Notes under the pieces: model-generated
The model's database searches: none
What the model saw: the letters and a program-made list of their open reading frames with translations, nothing else
Told to the model about the DNA's origin: nothing
In this document: piece by piece, positions 27,102 to 39,553 of the stretch
Position numbering within the stretch: position 1 is the first letter of the stretch
Layout: every line of letters starts with the position of its first letter
Program-made: the position numbers and the translations under genes
Origin: CAVXGU01 sp963761615
Lineage (GTDB): Bacteria; Acidobacteriota; Vicinamibacteria; Vicinamibacterales; CAVVIG01
Direction of reading: 5' to 3'
Assembly: GCA_963761615.1 (NCBI GenBank)
Contig: CAVXGU010000003.1
Location: 372,001-436,000, forward strand
DNA length: 64,000 nt

Positions 27102-28388
27102 TTACGCCGGCAGCGGCTTCCCGGTGGTCTCTTCGCCGAAGGGCAGCAGCAGGATGCCGATCACGAACGCAACCGACGTCCACGCCACGGGGATGCCCAG
27201 CGATCCGTAGGCCGTCACGCCGGCGCCGACGATGAAGGTGATCGCGGCACCGATGAAGCGCCCGGAGGAGGTGGCGAAGGCGAACGCGCTGGCGCGGCAG
27301 CTGGTCTCGTACTGCTCCGGCAGCCACAGCGTGTACATCGCGAAGTTCGCGCCGCCGAGGCCGAGCACGAAGAGGTCGATCATGAACCAGGTGAGCGCGC
27401 CGCCGCCCATGTAGTAGATGAAGCCGAAGCCCCAGAGGATTCCGGCGAACATCAGCGCGAAGTAGATGGCGAGCGTGAGGCGTCGCCCGAGCGCGTCGGC
27501 GATCGGCGGCAGCACCACGCAGCCGACGATTGTCCCCACGGAGAGCAGCATCGTGCCGTAGGACGCCAGGCGCGCGGCCTCCGGCGCGGCGTGTCCGGCG
27601 CGCCCGGCAATCTGGGTGACGGCCGTGGGTACGTACACGGATCCGGCCCACAGGCCGACCACCGAGATGAGCAGGTAGGTCGAGTTCAGGACGGTGCGTC
27701 GCGCGTACAGCGGCGAGAAGAGCTCCGCGAACGCCTGCCGCATGGACGGGCGTGCCGCCTCGCGCTCCCACTTCTCCGACTCGCGGACGCCGTAGCGGAC
27801 GAAGGCGACCAGGAGCGCCGGCACGCCGCCGACCGCGAACATCCAGCGCCAGCCGTGCGACGCGCCGATCGTGGAGTTGGCGATCGCCGCGAGGAAGAAG
27901 CCGAAGTAGTAGCCGGTGTGCATGTACCCGGCGCCCATCTTGCGGCGATCCTCCGGCCACTCCTCGGCGATGAACGTGCCGCCCATCGACCACTCGCCGC
28001 CGATCCCGACCCCGGCGAGCAGCCGGCACACCGCGAGCTGCCAGATGCCGGTCGTGACGGCGCTCAGGAACGTGAACAGGGAGTAGCAGAGGATCGTCAG
28101 CGCGAGCGTGCGGACGCGGCCGAAGCGGTCCGCCACCGGGCCCCAGGCCATCGACGCGCCCCATCCGACGAGGAACAGGGCGAAGAGCAGACTGCCGTAG
28201 AAGCTGACGTTGCCGGGCGTCGCCGGGATGCCCGAACGGGGGAGGAGCTCGGTCATCGCCGGCACCAGGACCAGCGCGTAGATGAACGAGTCCATCCCGT
28301 CGAGCGCCCATCCGCCCCACGCCGCCCAGAACCCGCGGACCTGATTCGTCGTCAGGCGGGACCGGGCGGCGGCGGTGGTCGGCGACAT
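27102..28388 (-). CDS. MFS transporter (sugar/organic-acid porter type)
   Basis: A 428-residue protein with 12 predicted membrane segments. The N-terminal half shows WALDGMDSFIYALVLVP and GPVADRFGRVRTL, the first-loop MFS motif. RLLAGVGIGGEWSMGGTFIAEEWPEDRRKMG resembles the AAHS/MHS metabolite-proton symporter group, and the second half has PPIADALGRRLTL. The substrate is probably an organic acid or sugar but cannot be specified. It converges on modC with a 40-base gap and no clear terminator. Confidence 0.85.
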   Translation of the reverse strand: MSPTTAAARSRLTTNQVRGFWAAWGGWALDGMDSFIYALVLVPAMTELLPRSGIPATPGNVSFYGSLLFALFLVGWGASMAWGPVADRFGRVRTLALTILCYSLFTFLSAVTTGIWQLAVCRLLAGVGIGGEWSMGGTFIAEEWPEDRRKMGAGYMHTGYYFGFFLAAIANSTIGASHGWRWMFAVGGVPALLVAFVRYGVRESEKWEREAARPSMRQAFAELFSPLYARRTVLNSTYLLISVVGLWAGSVYVPTAVTQIAGRAGHAAPEAARLASYGTMLLSVGTIVGCVVLPPIADALGRRLTLAIYFALMFAGILWGFGFIYYMGGGALTWFMIDLFVLGLGGANFAMYTLWLPEQYETSCRASAFAFATSSGRFIGAAITFIVGAGVTAYGSLGIPVAWTSVAFVIGILLLPFGEETTGKPLPA

Positions 28389-28412
28389 GCGCCGCTAGGA
28401 TATCTCAGGCGC

Positions 28413-29294
28413 TCATGCGACGCTCAGCACCGGACAGGGCGAGGCCTGGACAATCCCGAACGCGTGCGTCCGCAACCGCGCGAACGGACCGGCGGCCGCG
28501 CCCCGACCGATGACCAACAGGTCGGCGTGATCCTGACGCGCCTGCTCCGTCGTCGTCTCGACAATCTCGCCGACGGCGACCCGGGGCTCGGCCGCGACGC
28601 CCGCCTCTTTCACGAGCGCGGCGACCTTCTGCTCGGCGGTGTCGCGGGCTTCGTCCTGCAGATGGCGCTCGCTCGTGGCCGACGGCCAGTCGCTGATCGG
28701 CGGGACCACGTGGAGGAGCGCGAGCGTGGCGCCCGTCGCCGCGCCGAGCGCGGCGGCGTACTGCATGACCTTGACGCTGTCGGCGCCGCCGTCGACCGCG
28801 CAGAGGATCGTGCGCGGAGCCTCCGGCGCGGTCTGCGTCTCGGTGTGCGCGGCCGTCCAGACCGGACACGGCGCGTCGTGGAGCACCTTCAACGTCACCG
28901 ATCCGATCAGCAGGTTGCGGAACAGACCGAGCCCGTGCGTCGGCATCATCACGAGATCGACGTCGTGGTGCTTTGCATAGTCGGTGATGCGGAACGCGGG
29001 ATCCCCCGCGTCGGCCACGCGCGCCACCTGCAGGCCCTGCAGTTCCGGAACCGGCGCCGCGTCGAGCCGCTGCTGCAGCTCGCGCTTCCATTGCTCCGAG
29101 GTGTCGCCGGCGCGCAGCGTCGATCCACCCATTTCGACGGGCACCAGCTCGAAGGCCGGCGGCACGACGCTGAACAGGGTGACCCGCGCACCCGTCCGGC
29201 TGGCGAGCGCCCGCACGAACGGGAGGGCCTGCTGGCTCTGTGGAGAGAAGTCGTAGGGAAACAGGATGTGCCGGAGCTGAAAGTTCGTCGTCAT
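28413..29294 (-). CDS. Universal stress protein with two tandem UspA domains
   Basis: A 293-residue protein. Domain 1 (residues ~5-145) has RHILFPYDFSPQSQQAL, DLVMMPTHGLGLFRNLLIGSVTLKVLHDAPCPV, the G-2x-G-9x-G-S/T ATP-binding pattern. Domain 2 (~155-293) has RTILCAVDGGADSVKVMQYA and DLLVIGRGAAAGPFARLRTHAFGIVQASPCPVL, where that pattern is eroded, so only the first site may bind ATP. ATG at 29294 has a GAAGG-like site before it. Upstream in-frame residues look non-protein. The MFS gene follows 24 bases later on the same strand. Confidence 0.9.
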   Translation of the reverse strand: MTTNFQLRHILFPYDFSPQSQQALPFVRALASRTGARVTLFSVVPPAFELVPVEMGGSTLRAGDTSEQWKRELQQRLDAAPVPELQGLQVARVADAGDPAFRITDYAKHHDVDLVMMPTHGLGLFRNLLIGSVTLKVLHDAPCPVWTAAHTETQTAPEAPRTILCAVDGGADSVKVMQYAAALGAATGATLALLHVVPPISDWPSATSERHLQDEARDTAEQKVAALVKEAGVAAEPRVAVGEIVETTTEQARQDHADLLVIGRGAAAGPFARLRTHAFGIVQASPCPVLSVA

Positions 29295-29433
29295 ACCTTC
29301 ATCCTTCTGCCGTGGTGCGTCGATCGCGGCGGGAATGCGTGCGGTGCGCACGATACCGCAACCCGCGACTTCTGGCGAGTCCCGCCGGAGGCGGCGAATC
29401 CGGCCCCGTCGATTGAGTAGACTGGAGACGAAC

Positions 29434-29856
29434 GTGGAATCCGAGTCGCGCTGGCGGATCGGCTGGAGCGCGGTCGGGCGCGGGTGGCGGAACCGCTGCC
29501 CGCATTGCGGCCGGGGGCCGATCTACCGGGGCTGGCACCACGAGCTGCCCGCCTGTCCGGCCTGCGGCCTCGTGTACGAACGCCGCTCGGGCGACACGTG
29601 GCTGTACGTCGTCGTCGGCGACCGGCTCCCGATCGCGGCCCTGGTCGTCCTCGTCTACTTCGACCTGTTCCGCGCGCACCCGGTCTTTCGATTCTCGCTG
29701 TACGCGGCGATCGCGGCGCTGCTCCTGGTCACCGCGCGCCCGCGATGGGGCGTCGGCATCGCCCTGCACTATCTCACGCGGCGGTTCTGGCCCGATCCCG
29801 ACGATCCCGTGCCGGCGTCCGACCCGGCGGGCGCGGGGATGCGCCGGTACACGTAG
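29434..29856 (+). CDS. DUF983 family membrane protein with zinc ribbon
   Basis: About 140 residues. RNRCPHCGRGPIYRGWHHELPACPACGLVYERRSGD has two CxxC pairs in the DUF983 arrangement. Two hydrophobic segments follow (LPIAALVVLVYFDLF; FSLYAAIAALLLVTARP). DUF983 proteins have no known function; some lie near cytochrome oxidase genes. GTG at 29434 is chosen because GGAG (29424-29427) lies six bases upstream; a TTG at 29413 is an alternative. Its 3' end overlaps the convergent secreted-protein gene by 88 bases. Confidence 0.75.
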   Translation: MESESRWRIGWSAVGRGWRNRCPHCGRGPIYRGWHHELPACPACGLVYERRSGDTWLYVVVGDRLPIAALVVLVYFDLFRAHPVFRFSLYAAIAALLLVTARPRWGVGIALHYLTRRFWPDPDDPVPASDPAGAGMRRYT

Positions 29857-30302
29857 ACCTGGGCCGGCGCCTTCGAGTCCGGATCCGTGCTCGTCCTCCG
29901 GATCTCCCGGGCGCCGGGTTGCAGCTGCCAGATCAGGTGCTCGTTGCCGCCGGGCATCGGCCCGCCCTGCGGCCGGTGGATGTCGATCTGGATCTCGCCG
30001 GGCCGGCGGACCCAGCGCGCTTCCTGGGTCGCGCCGAGCTGGCCGGGATGGGTCCTGCCGTCGAGCACGAACTCGCTGCTGTTCATCGCCTGACCGTCGA
30101 ACAGGAACTCGATCGTGAACCGGTCGCCGCTCTCCATGAGGTGCACGACCGTCTGGTGCCCGTGCATCATCGCCGGCACGCCCGTGCTGGCCGCCTCGTC
30201 CAGCCGCCACCACCCGTTGAACGAATCGGCGGCCGCCGCCTGTCCTGCCATCGACAGGACAACGGCCGCGGCAACCAGCCAGATCTTTCGCAGGTCAGAC
30301 AT
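29769..30302 (-). CDS. Secreted protein of unknown function
   Basis: A 177-residue protein with a signal peptide (SDLRKIWLVAAAVVLSMAGQAAA, cleavage after AAA). The mature part DSFNGWWRLDEAAS, IEFLFDGQAMNSSEFVLDG and EIQIDIHRPQGG looks like a small beta-rich domain; I do not recognise a family. ATG 30302 begins the signal peptide; an ATG at 30320 adds six polar residues. It reads convergently into the DUF983 gene, with 88 bases shared. Confidence 0.65.
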   Translation of the reverse strand: MSDLRKIWLVAAAVVLSMAGQAAAADSFNGWWRLDEAASTGVPAMMHGHQTVVHLMESGDRFTIEFLFDGQAMNSSEFVLDGRTHPGQLGATQEARWVRRPGEIQIDIHRPQGGPMPGGNEHLIWQLQPGAREIRRTSTDPDSKAPAQVYVYRRIPAPAGSDAGTGSSGSGQNRRVR

Positions 30303-30356
30303 GTTCTGACGGCTCTCCACGTCCTCGGACTCGCGTGGCCGCAGGCGCCGGCATTC

Positions 30357-31856
30357 TCAGTACCGGTAGTGCGCCGGCTTGTACGGGCCGTCCTTCGACA
30401 CGCCGAGGTAGTTGGCCTGTTCGTCGGTCAACTGCGTGAGCTTGACGCCGAGCTTGGCCAGGTGCAGCCGCGCGACCTCTTCGTCCAGCTTCTTGGGCAG
30501 CATCGACACGGTCCGTCCGTACTTCTCCGCGTTCTGATGCAGATCGAGCTGCGCGAGCACCTGGTTCGTGAACGACGCCGACATCACGAAGCTCGGATGC
30601 CCGGTCGCGCAGCCCAGGTTCAGGAGCCGGCCCTCGGCGAGCACGAGCACGCTGTGCCCGTCGGGGAAGCGCCACTCGTCGTACTGCGGCTTGATGTTGA
30701 TGCGCTCGATCCCCGCCACCTTCTTCAGGCCGGCCATGTCGATCTCGTTGTCGAAGTGGCCGATATTGCCGACGATGGCCTTGTCCTTCATCCGCCCCAT
30801 GTGGGCGGCGGTGATGATGTTGCAGTTGCCCGTCGCCGTGATGAAGATGTCCGCCGTCTCGATCACGTCCTCGAGCGTCGCGACCTCGTAGCCTTCCATC
30901 GCGGCCTGCAGCGCGCAGATCGGGTCGATCTCGGTAACGACGACGCGGCAGCCCTGGCCGCGCAGCGCCTGCGCGCACCCCTTGCCGACTTCACCGAAGC
31001 CGAAGACGACGGCGACCTTGCCGCCCAGCATGACGTCGGTCGCGCGCGCGAGCCCGTCGGGCAGCGAGTGGCGGCAGCCGTAGATGTTGTCGAACTTGCT
31101 CTTGGTCACCGAGTCGTTCACGTTGACGGCAGGGAAGAGCAGCTTGCCCGCCTCCATCATCTGGTACAGGCGGTGCACGCCGGTCGTCGTCTCCTCGCTG
31201 ACGCCGCGGATCGTCGACGCGAGCCGCGTCCAGCGGCCCTTCTCCTTCGCGATCGAGGTGCGGATGGTCTCGAGGATCACGCCCCACTCCTCGGGGTGGC
31301 CGTGGGGATCGAACGGCGGGACGCTCCCGGCCTTCTCGAACTCCACGCCCTTGTGCACGATCAGCGTCGCGTCGCCGCCGTCGTCGACGATGAGCGTCGG
31401 TCCGGAGCCGTCGGGCCACTCGAGCGCCTCGCTCGTGCACCACCAGTACTCCTCGAGCGTCTCGCCCTTCCAGGCGAAGACGGGAGTGCCCTTCGGCGCG
31501 GCCGCCGTGCCGCCCGTCTCCGGACGTCCGACGACGACGGCCGAGGCGGCATGGTCCTGGGTCGAGAAGATGTTGCAGGAGACCCACCGGACGTCCGCGC
31601 CCAGCGCGGTGAGCGTCTCGATGAGGACCGCCGTCTGCACGGTCATGTGCAGGCTGCCCATGATGCGCGCGCCGGCCAGCGGCGCCTTTCCGGCGAACCG
31701 CTCGCGGAGCGCCATCAGGCCGGGCATCTCCTGCTCGGCGAGCCGGATCTCCTTGCGCCCGAAGTCGGCCAGCGCGAGATCGCGGACCTTGTACGGTTCC
31801 CGGCCCGCGGCCCTGGCCGCGGCGAACGGATGAATCTTCTCGACAACAGTGGCCAT
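30357..31856 (-). CDS. ahcY: S-adenosylhomocysteine hydrolase
   Basis: A 499-residue NAD-dependent enzyme that splits SAH to homocysteine and adenosine. Visible motifs are GSLHMTVQTAVLIETL, WVSCNIFSTQDHAAS, NVNDSVTKSKFDNIYGCRHSLPDG (catalytic Lys/Asp and the NAD-linked segment), VVFGFGEVGKGCAQALRG (Rossmann loop), FITATGNCNII and the C-terminal DGPYKPAHYRY with the NAD-contacting Lys and Tyr. ATG 31856 has GGGGAG upstream. It lies 36 bases after an ArsR/methyltransferase-fusion gene on the same strand, a likely two-gene operon in which the regulator senses the methylation by-product this enzyme removes. Confidence 0.96.
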   Translation of the reverse strand: MATVVEKIHPFAAARAAGREPYKVRDLALADFGRKEIRLAEQEMPGLMALRERFAGKAPLAGARIMGSLHMTVQTAVLIETLTALGADVRWVSCNIFSTQDHAASAVVVGRPETGGTAAAPKGTPVFAWKGETLEEYWWCTSEALEWPDGSGPTLIVDDGGDATLIVHKGVEFEKAGSVPPFDPHGHPEEWGVILETIRTSIAKEKGRWTRLASTIRGVSEETTTGVHRLYQMMEAGKLLFPAVNVNDSVTKSKFDNIYGCRHSLPDGLARATDVMLGGKVAVVFGFGEVGKGCAQALRGQGCRVVVTEIDPICALQAAMEGYEVATLEDVIETADIFITATGNCNIITAAHMGRMKDKAIVGNIGHFDNEIDMAGLKKVAGIERINIKPQYDEWRFPDGHSVLVLAEGRLLNLGCATGHPSFVMSASFTNQVLAQLDLHQNAEKYGRTVSMLPKKLDEEVARLHLAKLGVKLTQLTDEQANYLGVSKDGPYKPAHYRY

Positions 31857-31892
31857 TCTGTCTCTCCCCTTCAAGAAGGATGTTCGCCGAAT

Positions 31893-32858
31893 TCACGGCT
31901 TTCGTTCTGCGAGAATCCGCTTCGTGGCCCGCGCGACGAACAGTGCGGGGCCCTTCGCCCGGGTGTCGGTGGGCAGCGGCACGAACCGGACGTGGTCGAA
32001 GCCCGTGCCGTCGAGCAGATCGCCCAGGTGCTCCTCGTCGAAGCCGAGCCACACGTGGCCCATCTGCGTCCGATAGCTCTCGCGGTCGTGCGGCAGCATG
32101 TCGGCGACGAGGAGCGGCGCGCCGGGCTTGAGGACGCGCGCGACTTCCGCCAGGGCGCGGTCCGGTTCCGCCAGGTGGTGCAGCACCAGCATCAGCGTCG
32201 CCGCGTCGAGGCGCGCGTCGTCGACCGGCAGCGACTCGAGGTCGCCGCGCCGCAGGTCGACGTTCTCGATGCCGCGGAGCCGCTTCTTCGCGGCCTGCAG
32301 CATTGCCGCCGACTGGTCGACGGCCACGACGCGCGCGACGAACGGCGCGAGCGCCGCGGTCAGGCGGCCGGTGCCGCAGCCCAGATCGCCGACGACCCAC
32401 GAGGGATCGGCGAAGCCGGCCAGCGCGGCGAGGTGGAAGCGCTCGCCGAACAGCTCATCGCGGAGCCGGTCCCACTGGCCGGCGGAGGAGGAGAAGAACT
32501 CCTGCGACGCGGTCCGCCGGTCGGCGAGCGCGGCCTGCAGCCGCCGCTGATCCTGCGCGGCGGCCGCGGTAGGGCCGACCTGCTCCCGCACCAGCTGCCA
32601 GAGGCGCCGGGTCGCCTGGTCGAGCCCCTCGCGCTCCATCGTGTAGAAGTTGCTCGTGCCCTCGGCCCGCGCCGTCACCCAGCCGCTGTCGGCGAGCGCC
32701 TTGAGGTGGCGGCTGACCGTCGACTGGGGAAGCTGGAGCACGGCGCACATTTCGCCCACCGTGAGCTCGCGGCGCTCGAGGACGAGCAGGATGCGGCTCC
32801 GTGTGGTGTCGGCCAGCGCCGACAGGTGGTCGAGGATGGCAGGGGACCGGCCGGTCAT
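31893..32858 (-). CDS. ArsR-type HTH fused to a SAM-dependent methyltransferase domain (ahcY-linked regulator)
   Basis: A 321-residue two-domain protein. Residues ~8-90 are an ArsR winged helix (LADTTRSRILLVLERRELTVGEMCAVLQLPQSTVSRHLKALADSGWV, in parts). Residues ~130-321 are a class I methyltransferase fold with motif I VVGDLGCGTGRLTAAL, the acidic VVAVDQSAAML and a DLESLPVDDARLDAATLMLVLHHL region. The metal-binding cysteines of classical ArsR sensors are absent. The methyltransferase domain suits binding of SAM or SAH, and SAH-responsive ArsR regulators of methionine-cycle genes (SahR) are known in Proteobacteria. Whether this is that regulator is inference from its ahcY neighbour. Confidence 0.85.
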   Translation of the reverse strand: MTGRSPAILDHLSALADTTRSRILLVLERRELTVGEMCAVLQLPQSTVSRHLKALADSGWVTARAEGTSNFYTMEREGLDQATRRLWQLVREQVGPTAAAAQDQRRLQAALADRRTASQEFFSSSAGQWDRLRDELFGERFHLAALAGFADPSWVVGDLGCGTGRLTAALAPFVARVVAVDQSAAMLQAAKKRLRGIENVDLRRGDLESLPVDDARLDAATLMLVLHHLAEPDRALAEVARVLKPGAPLLVADMLPHDRESYRTQMGHVWLGFDEEHLGDLLDGTGFDHVRFVPLPTDTRAKGPALFVARATKRILAERKP

Positions 32859-32860
32859 TC

Positions 32861-32878
32861 AATCCGTGAATCCGGATT
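32861..32878. promoter_or_regulatory. Inverted repeat AATCCG-N6-CGGATT at the ArsR/methyltransferase start
   Basis: Perfect six-base arms separated by six bases (TGAATC), ending two bases before the ATG of the regulator of ahcY. Its position over the likely transcription start suits an autoregulatory operator controlling both the regulator and ahcY. It has the same 6-6-6 geometry as the repeat before the metH-linked regulator, though the arm sequences differ. Confidence 0.5.
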
Positions 32879-32945
32879 AAACGATAGAGCGCCGGGCGAG
32901 TCAAGCGCAGAAACGGCGGAGGCGCCGGGCCGCGCGGCCGGGCGG

Positions 32946-33557
32946 TTACGGAGCCGTCGCCGCGGCCTGCTGCACGGCGTTCGGGTCGCACCCGAAGATG
33001 CCCGCGCCATTGTCCGGCTTCGATGCGCAGTACTCCCCCAGCGCGCGGGCCAGCTCGTCGCGAGCGGCCTGCTCGTTGTGGGACTTGCGGGCGTTGTCGA
33101 CGCTCTGGACCAGCTTGGGCGTCAGCAGCTGCTCGAGCAGCGTCGTGATCGAGACCGTCAGCAGCTCGCCCTGGCTGTAGGCGGCATACGGCTGGGCCAG
33201 CGGGTTGTCGGTCTTCGGAAAGAGCACCTGCTGCATCTCGTAGGCGTAGATGCCGCCGGGCACGACCGGGCTCGCGTAGTCCTCTTTGGTCGTGCCGGTG
33301 AGGACGTTCTCCGGCATCTTCTGCTTTTCCTGAATCTCGACCTTGAAGTGCACGGGCTCGTTGAGCCCCTTCAGCTGGTCGTCCGGGTTCGCGGACTTTT
33401 CGAGCCCCTTGCGGATGGCGTCGAGCGACACCGGCAGGTTCGTCGAGCTGTCGTCGGCAGGTGACGCCGCTTCGGAGGCGGGGGACGTCGTCTGGTCCTG
33501 CGCCAGCGCCGGGGCCGCCAGGCACACCGCCGCTAACACCAGTGCCATCAATCGCAT
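32946..33557 (-). CDS. Secreted protein of unknown function
   Basis: A 203-residue protein with a clear signal peptide MRLMALVLAAVCLAAPALAQ. The mature part is Ser/Ala/Asp-rich at first (TTSPASEAASPADDSS), then has VHFKVEIQEKQKMPENVL, PVVPGGIYAYEMQQVLFP and a helical SVDNARKSHNEQAARDELARAL. It ends with two cysteines (EYCASKPD, FGCDPNAVQ) likely to form a disulfide. I do not recognise the family. ATG 33557 is chosen for the signal peptide; an in-frame ATG at 33599 would bury it. It is divergent from the glycosylase gene. Confidence 0.65.
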   Translation of the reverse strand: MRLMALVLAAVCLAAPALAQDQTTSPASEAASPADDSSTNLPVSLDAIRKGLEKSANPDDQLKGLNEPVHFKVEIQEKQKMPENVLTGTTKEDYASPVVPGGIYAYEMQQVLFPKTDNPLAQPYAAYSQGELLTVSITTLLEQLLTPKLVQSVDNARKSHNEQAARDELARALGEYCASKPDNGAGIFGCDPNAVQQAAATAP

Positions 33558-33656
33558 ACTTGATTGGACGCCGTTGAGGCTGCCGCGGTTGTTCGACATG
33601 ACACCAACCAACGCTGCATTACACGCGCCAACGGGGCTGTATAGACTGAGGCCGGC

Positions 33657-34565
33657 ATGCCCGAGCTCCCCGACATTCTGGCCTATCTGGAGGCGATTAA
33701 CCGGCACCTGCCCGGCCATCGTCTGCTGCGGGCGACCCTGCGCAGCAGCTTCGTGCTGCGATCGGTCGATCCGCCCCTGACCGCCCTCGAGGGTCTCGAT
33801 CTGAACGGCGTCAGCCGGCTCGGCAAGCGGATCGTGCTGGCCTTCGGCGACCGGCGCGATCTGTTCCTCGTTCTGCACCTGATGATTGCTGGCCGGCTGC
33901 GGTGGCGGCCTGCGGCGCCGCCGGCGCGGAAGGCTCCCGCGATCCCCGCGACGATCGTGCTGGCAACGCTCGAGTTCGACCACGGCTCGCTCATCCTGAC
34001 CGAAGCCGGGTCGAAGAAGCGCGCCTGGATGCGCGTCGTGCGGGGCGAGGCGTCGCTGGCCGGCCTGGACCCGGGCGGTCTCGATCCGATCGGCGCCTCG
34101 GCCGAGGCGTTCCGGGAGGCGCTCATGCGGGAATCGCACACGCTCAAGCGGGCGCTGACCGACCCTCGGCTCTTCGACGGTATCGGGAACGCGTACTCCG
34201 ACGAGATCCTGCACGCGGCGCGCCTCTCCCCGCTCGCGCTCACGCGGCGGCTGTCGGACGCCGAGGTGCTGCGCCTCTACGACGCGACGCGGGCGACGCT
34301 CCTCGTCTGGATCGACCACCTGCGCCGGGAGGCGGCCGCGGCGTTTCCGGAGAAAGTGACGGCGTTCCGGAGCGAGATGGCCGTGCACGGGCGGTTCGGC
34401 CGGCCGTGTCCCGTGTGCGGGGCGCCCGTGCAGCGCATCGTCTATGCCGACAACGAGTGCAACTACTGCGCGCGCTGCCAGACGGGCGGGCGCCGGCTGG
34501 CCGACCGCGCGCTGTCGCGGCTGCTCCGGGAGGACTGGCCGCGCGCGCTCGACGACGGGACCTGA
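33657..34565 (+). CDS. Fpg/Nei-family DNA glycosylase
   Basis: A 302-residue base-excision repair enzyme. The N-terminus MPELPD keeps the catalytic Pro2 and Glu3; the second Glu of PELPE is Asp. GKRIVLAF carries the conserved beta-hairpin Lys near residue 58. The helix-two-turn-helix region has LKRALTDPRLFDGIGNAYSDEIL with the Asn of the family. The C-terminal zinc finger is CPVCGAPVQRI...CNYCARCQTGG, ending before a short tail. It excises oxidised bases and nicks the abasic site. Whether it is Fpg-like (8-oxoguanine) or Nei-like (pyrimidines) cannot be settled by eye. Confidence 0.9.
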   Translation: MPELPDILAYLEAINRHLPGHRLLRATLRSSFVLRSVDPPLTALEGLDLNGVSRLGKRIVLAFGDRRDLFLVLHLMIAGRLRWRPAAPPARKAPAIPATIVLATLEFDHGSLILTEAGSKKRAWMRVVRGEASLAGLDPGGLDPIGASAEAFREALMRESHTLKRALTDPRLFDGIGNAYSDEILHAARLSPLALTRRLSDAEVLRLYDATRATLLVWIDHLRREAAAAFPEKVTAFRSEMAVHGRFGRPCPVCGAPVQRIVYADNECNYCARCQTGGRRLADRALSRLLREDWPRALDDGT

Positions 34566-34583
34566 CGGCCGGGGTTGCACGAA

Positions 34584-34601
34584 CTACATCACTGAATGTA
34601 G
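34584..34601. promoter_or_regulatory. Inverted repeat CTACAT-N6-ATGTAG before the metH-linked regulator
   Basis: Perfect six-base arms around CACTGA, ending ten bases before the GTG start at 34612. The region is AT-richer than its surroundings. As the only conspicuous dyad upstream of the regulator and metH, it is the best operator candidate. It shares the 6-6-6 geometry of the repeat before the ahcY-linked paralogue. Confidence 0.5.
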
Positions 34602-34611
34602 ATTTATCGAT

Positions 34612-35611
34612 GTGCAGGCCGCCTCAGGGCTCCACCGGCTGCTCGGCGACGAGGCACGGCTCCGGCTGCTGCGGGCCCTGGCGCGCGAGCGCCTCAACGT
34701 CACCGAGCTCACCGGCGTCCTCGGTCTCGCCCAGTCCGGCGTCTCGCGCCACCTGAAGCTCCTGAAGGAGGCGGGCTTCGTCGTCGAAGAGAAGGACGGC
34801 GGCTTCTCGTACTACCGGCTGGCGCCCGGCCTGCGCGAGAAGAGCGGCGGCGCGGTCTGGGCGCTGCTCGAGGCGCAGTTCGACGCGGCCGCCGACGACT
34901 CCGCGGTCCGTGCCGACGACGCGCGGCTGCAGGAAGTGCTGCGGCTGCGGAAGGAGAACTTCGAGCGCCACGCGGGCCCCGACGCGCGCGATGCGCGTCA
35001 GCTCGTGCCGGGCCGCAGCTGGGCGGCCTGGTCGCGCGCGCTCGGCCTCCTGCTGCCGCCGCTGCGCGTCGCCGACATCGGCTGCGGCGAGGGATACCTG
35101 ACCGTGGAGGCCGCCCGGTGGGCGCGCCGGGTGGTCGCCGTGGATTCGATCCGACGCCGTGCTGGCGCGCGCGCGGGCGCTCGCCGCGCGGCGTCGCATC
35201 TCGAACATCACCTGGAAGCGCGGCGACCTGGAAAAGCTGCCGCTGGCCGACGGGTCGGTCGACGTGGCGCTGCTGTCGCAGGCGCTGCACCACGCGCACG
35301 ACCCGGCGCGGGCCGTGACCGAAGCCGTCCGTGTGCTCTGTCCGGGCGGCCGCGTGCTGCTCCTCGACCTGCGCAAGCACGGGGAGGACTGGGTCCGGTC
35401 GAAGCTCGGCGATCGGCGCCTCGGGTTCGACGATCGCGAATTGAAGCGCCTGCTCGTCGGGGCCGGCCTGACCGACGTCCGGACGATCGTGGGCGCGAGG
35501 AAGACCGGCGACCCCTTTGCCGTGCTGATCGCCGTGGGCACGAGGCCCGGGCCCGGCGCCCGCGAAGCGGCGGAGGCACGGCGGACGGGGAAGAAGAAGC
35601 CGACGCCCTGA
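34612..35611 (+). CDS. ArsR-type HTH fused to a methyltransferase domain (metH-linked regulator), frameshifted
   Basis: A paralogue of the ahcY-linked regulator, about 332 residues, split by one extra base near 35149. The first frame has LLGDEARLRLLRALARERLNVTELTGVLGLAQSGVSRHLKLLKEAGF (ArsR HTH, in parts) and motif I RVADIGCGEGYLTVEAARWA. Removing the A at 35149 joins VVAVDS directly to SDAVLARARALAA, then LEKLPLADGSVDVALLSQALHHAHDP. The C-terminus is Lys/Arg-rich (RRTGKKKPTP). GTG 34612 is the only good start. metH begins 65 bases downstream on the same strand, so this protein is probably its regulator and may sense SAM or SAH. The frameshift is likely a sequence error. Confidence 0.82.
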
Positions 35612-35675
35612 GACTCCGTGTCGTGGTGCCGTTCCCGGGATCGTGATTCTCGCACTGACGAAAGAGGCTCGACTC

Positions 35676-39365
<3,690 letters not shown>

Positions 39366-39553
39366 CAGGTCGGCGGCGGGCGGGCAGTTTTCGCCCTCAG
39401 GAGACCGGCGTGGCGTGGCGGTTCTTGACCCGCTGAAGCTCGTCTGCTTCCTGCGAGTCTTTGGAACCGCCTGCGCGGGCGCAGGATCCGGCGGCCGAGC
39501 TCGATTGGGCCTCCTGGCCCGCTTGTTGCGATGTCGGCGGCGTGACCGTCGCC

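Noticed and set aside
34612..35611. Separate ArsR regulator and methyltransferase genes
   Set aside because: The paralogue at 31893-32858 is a single continuous fusion, and one extra A at 35149 explains the split.
35612..35675. Cobalamin, SAM or SAH riboswitch before metH
   Set aside because: The gap is only 64 bases and shows none of the conserved boxes of these riboswitches.
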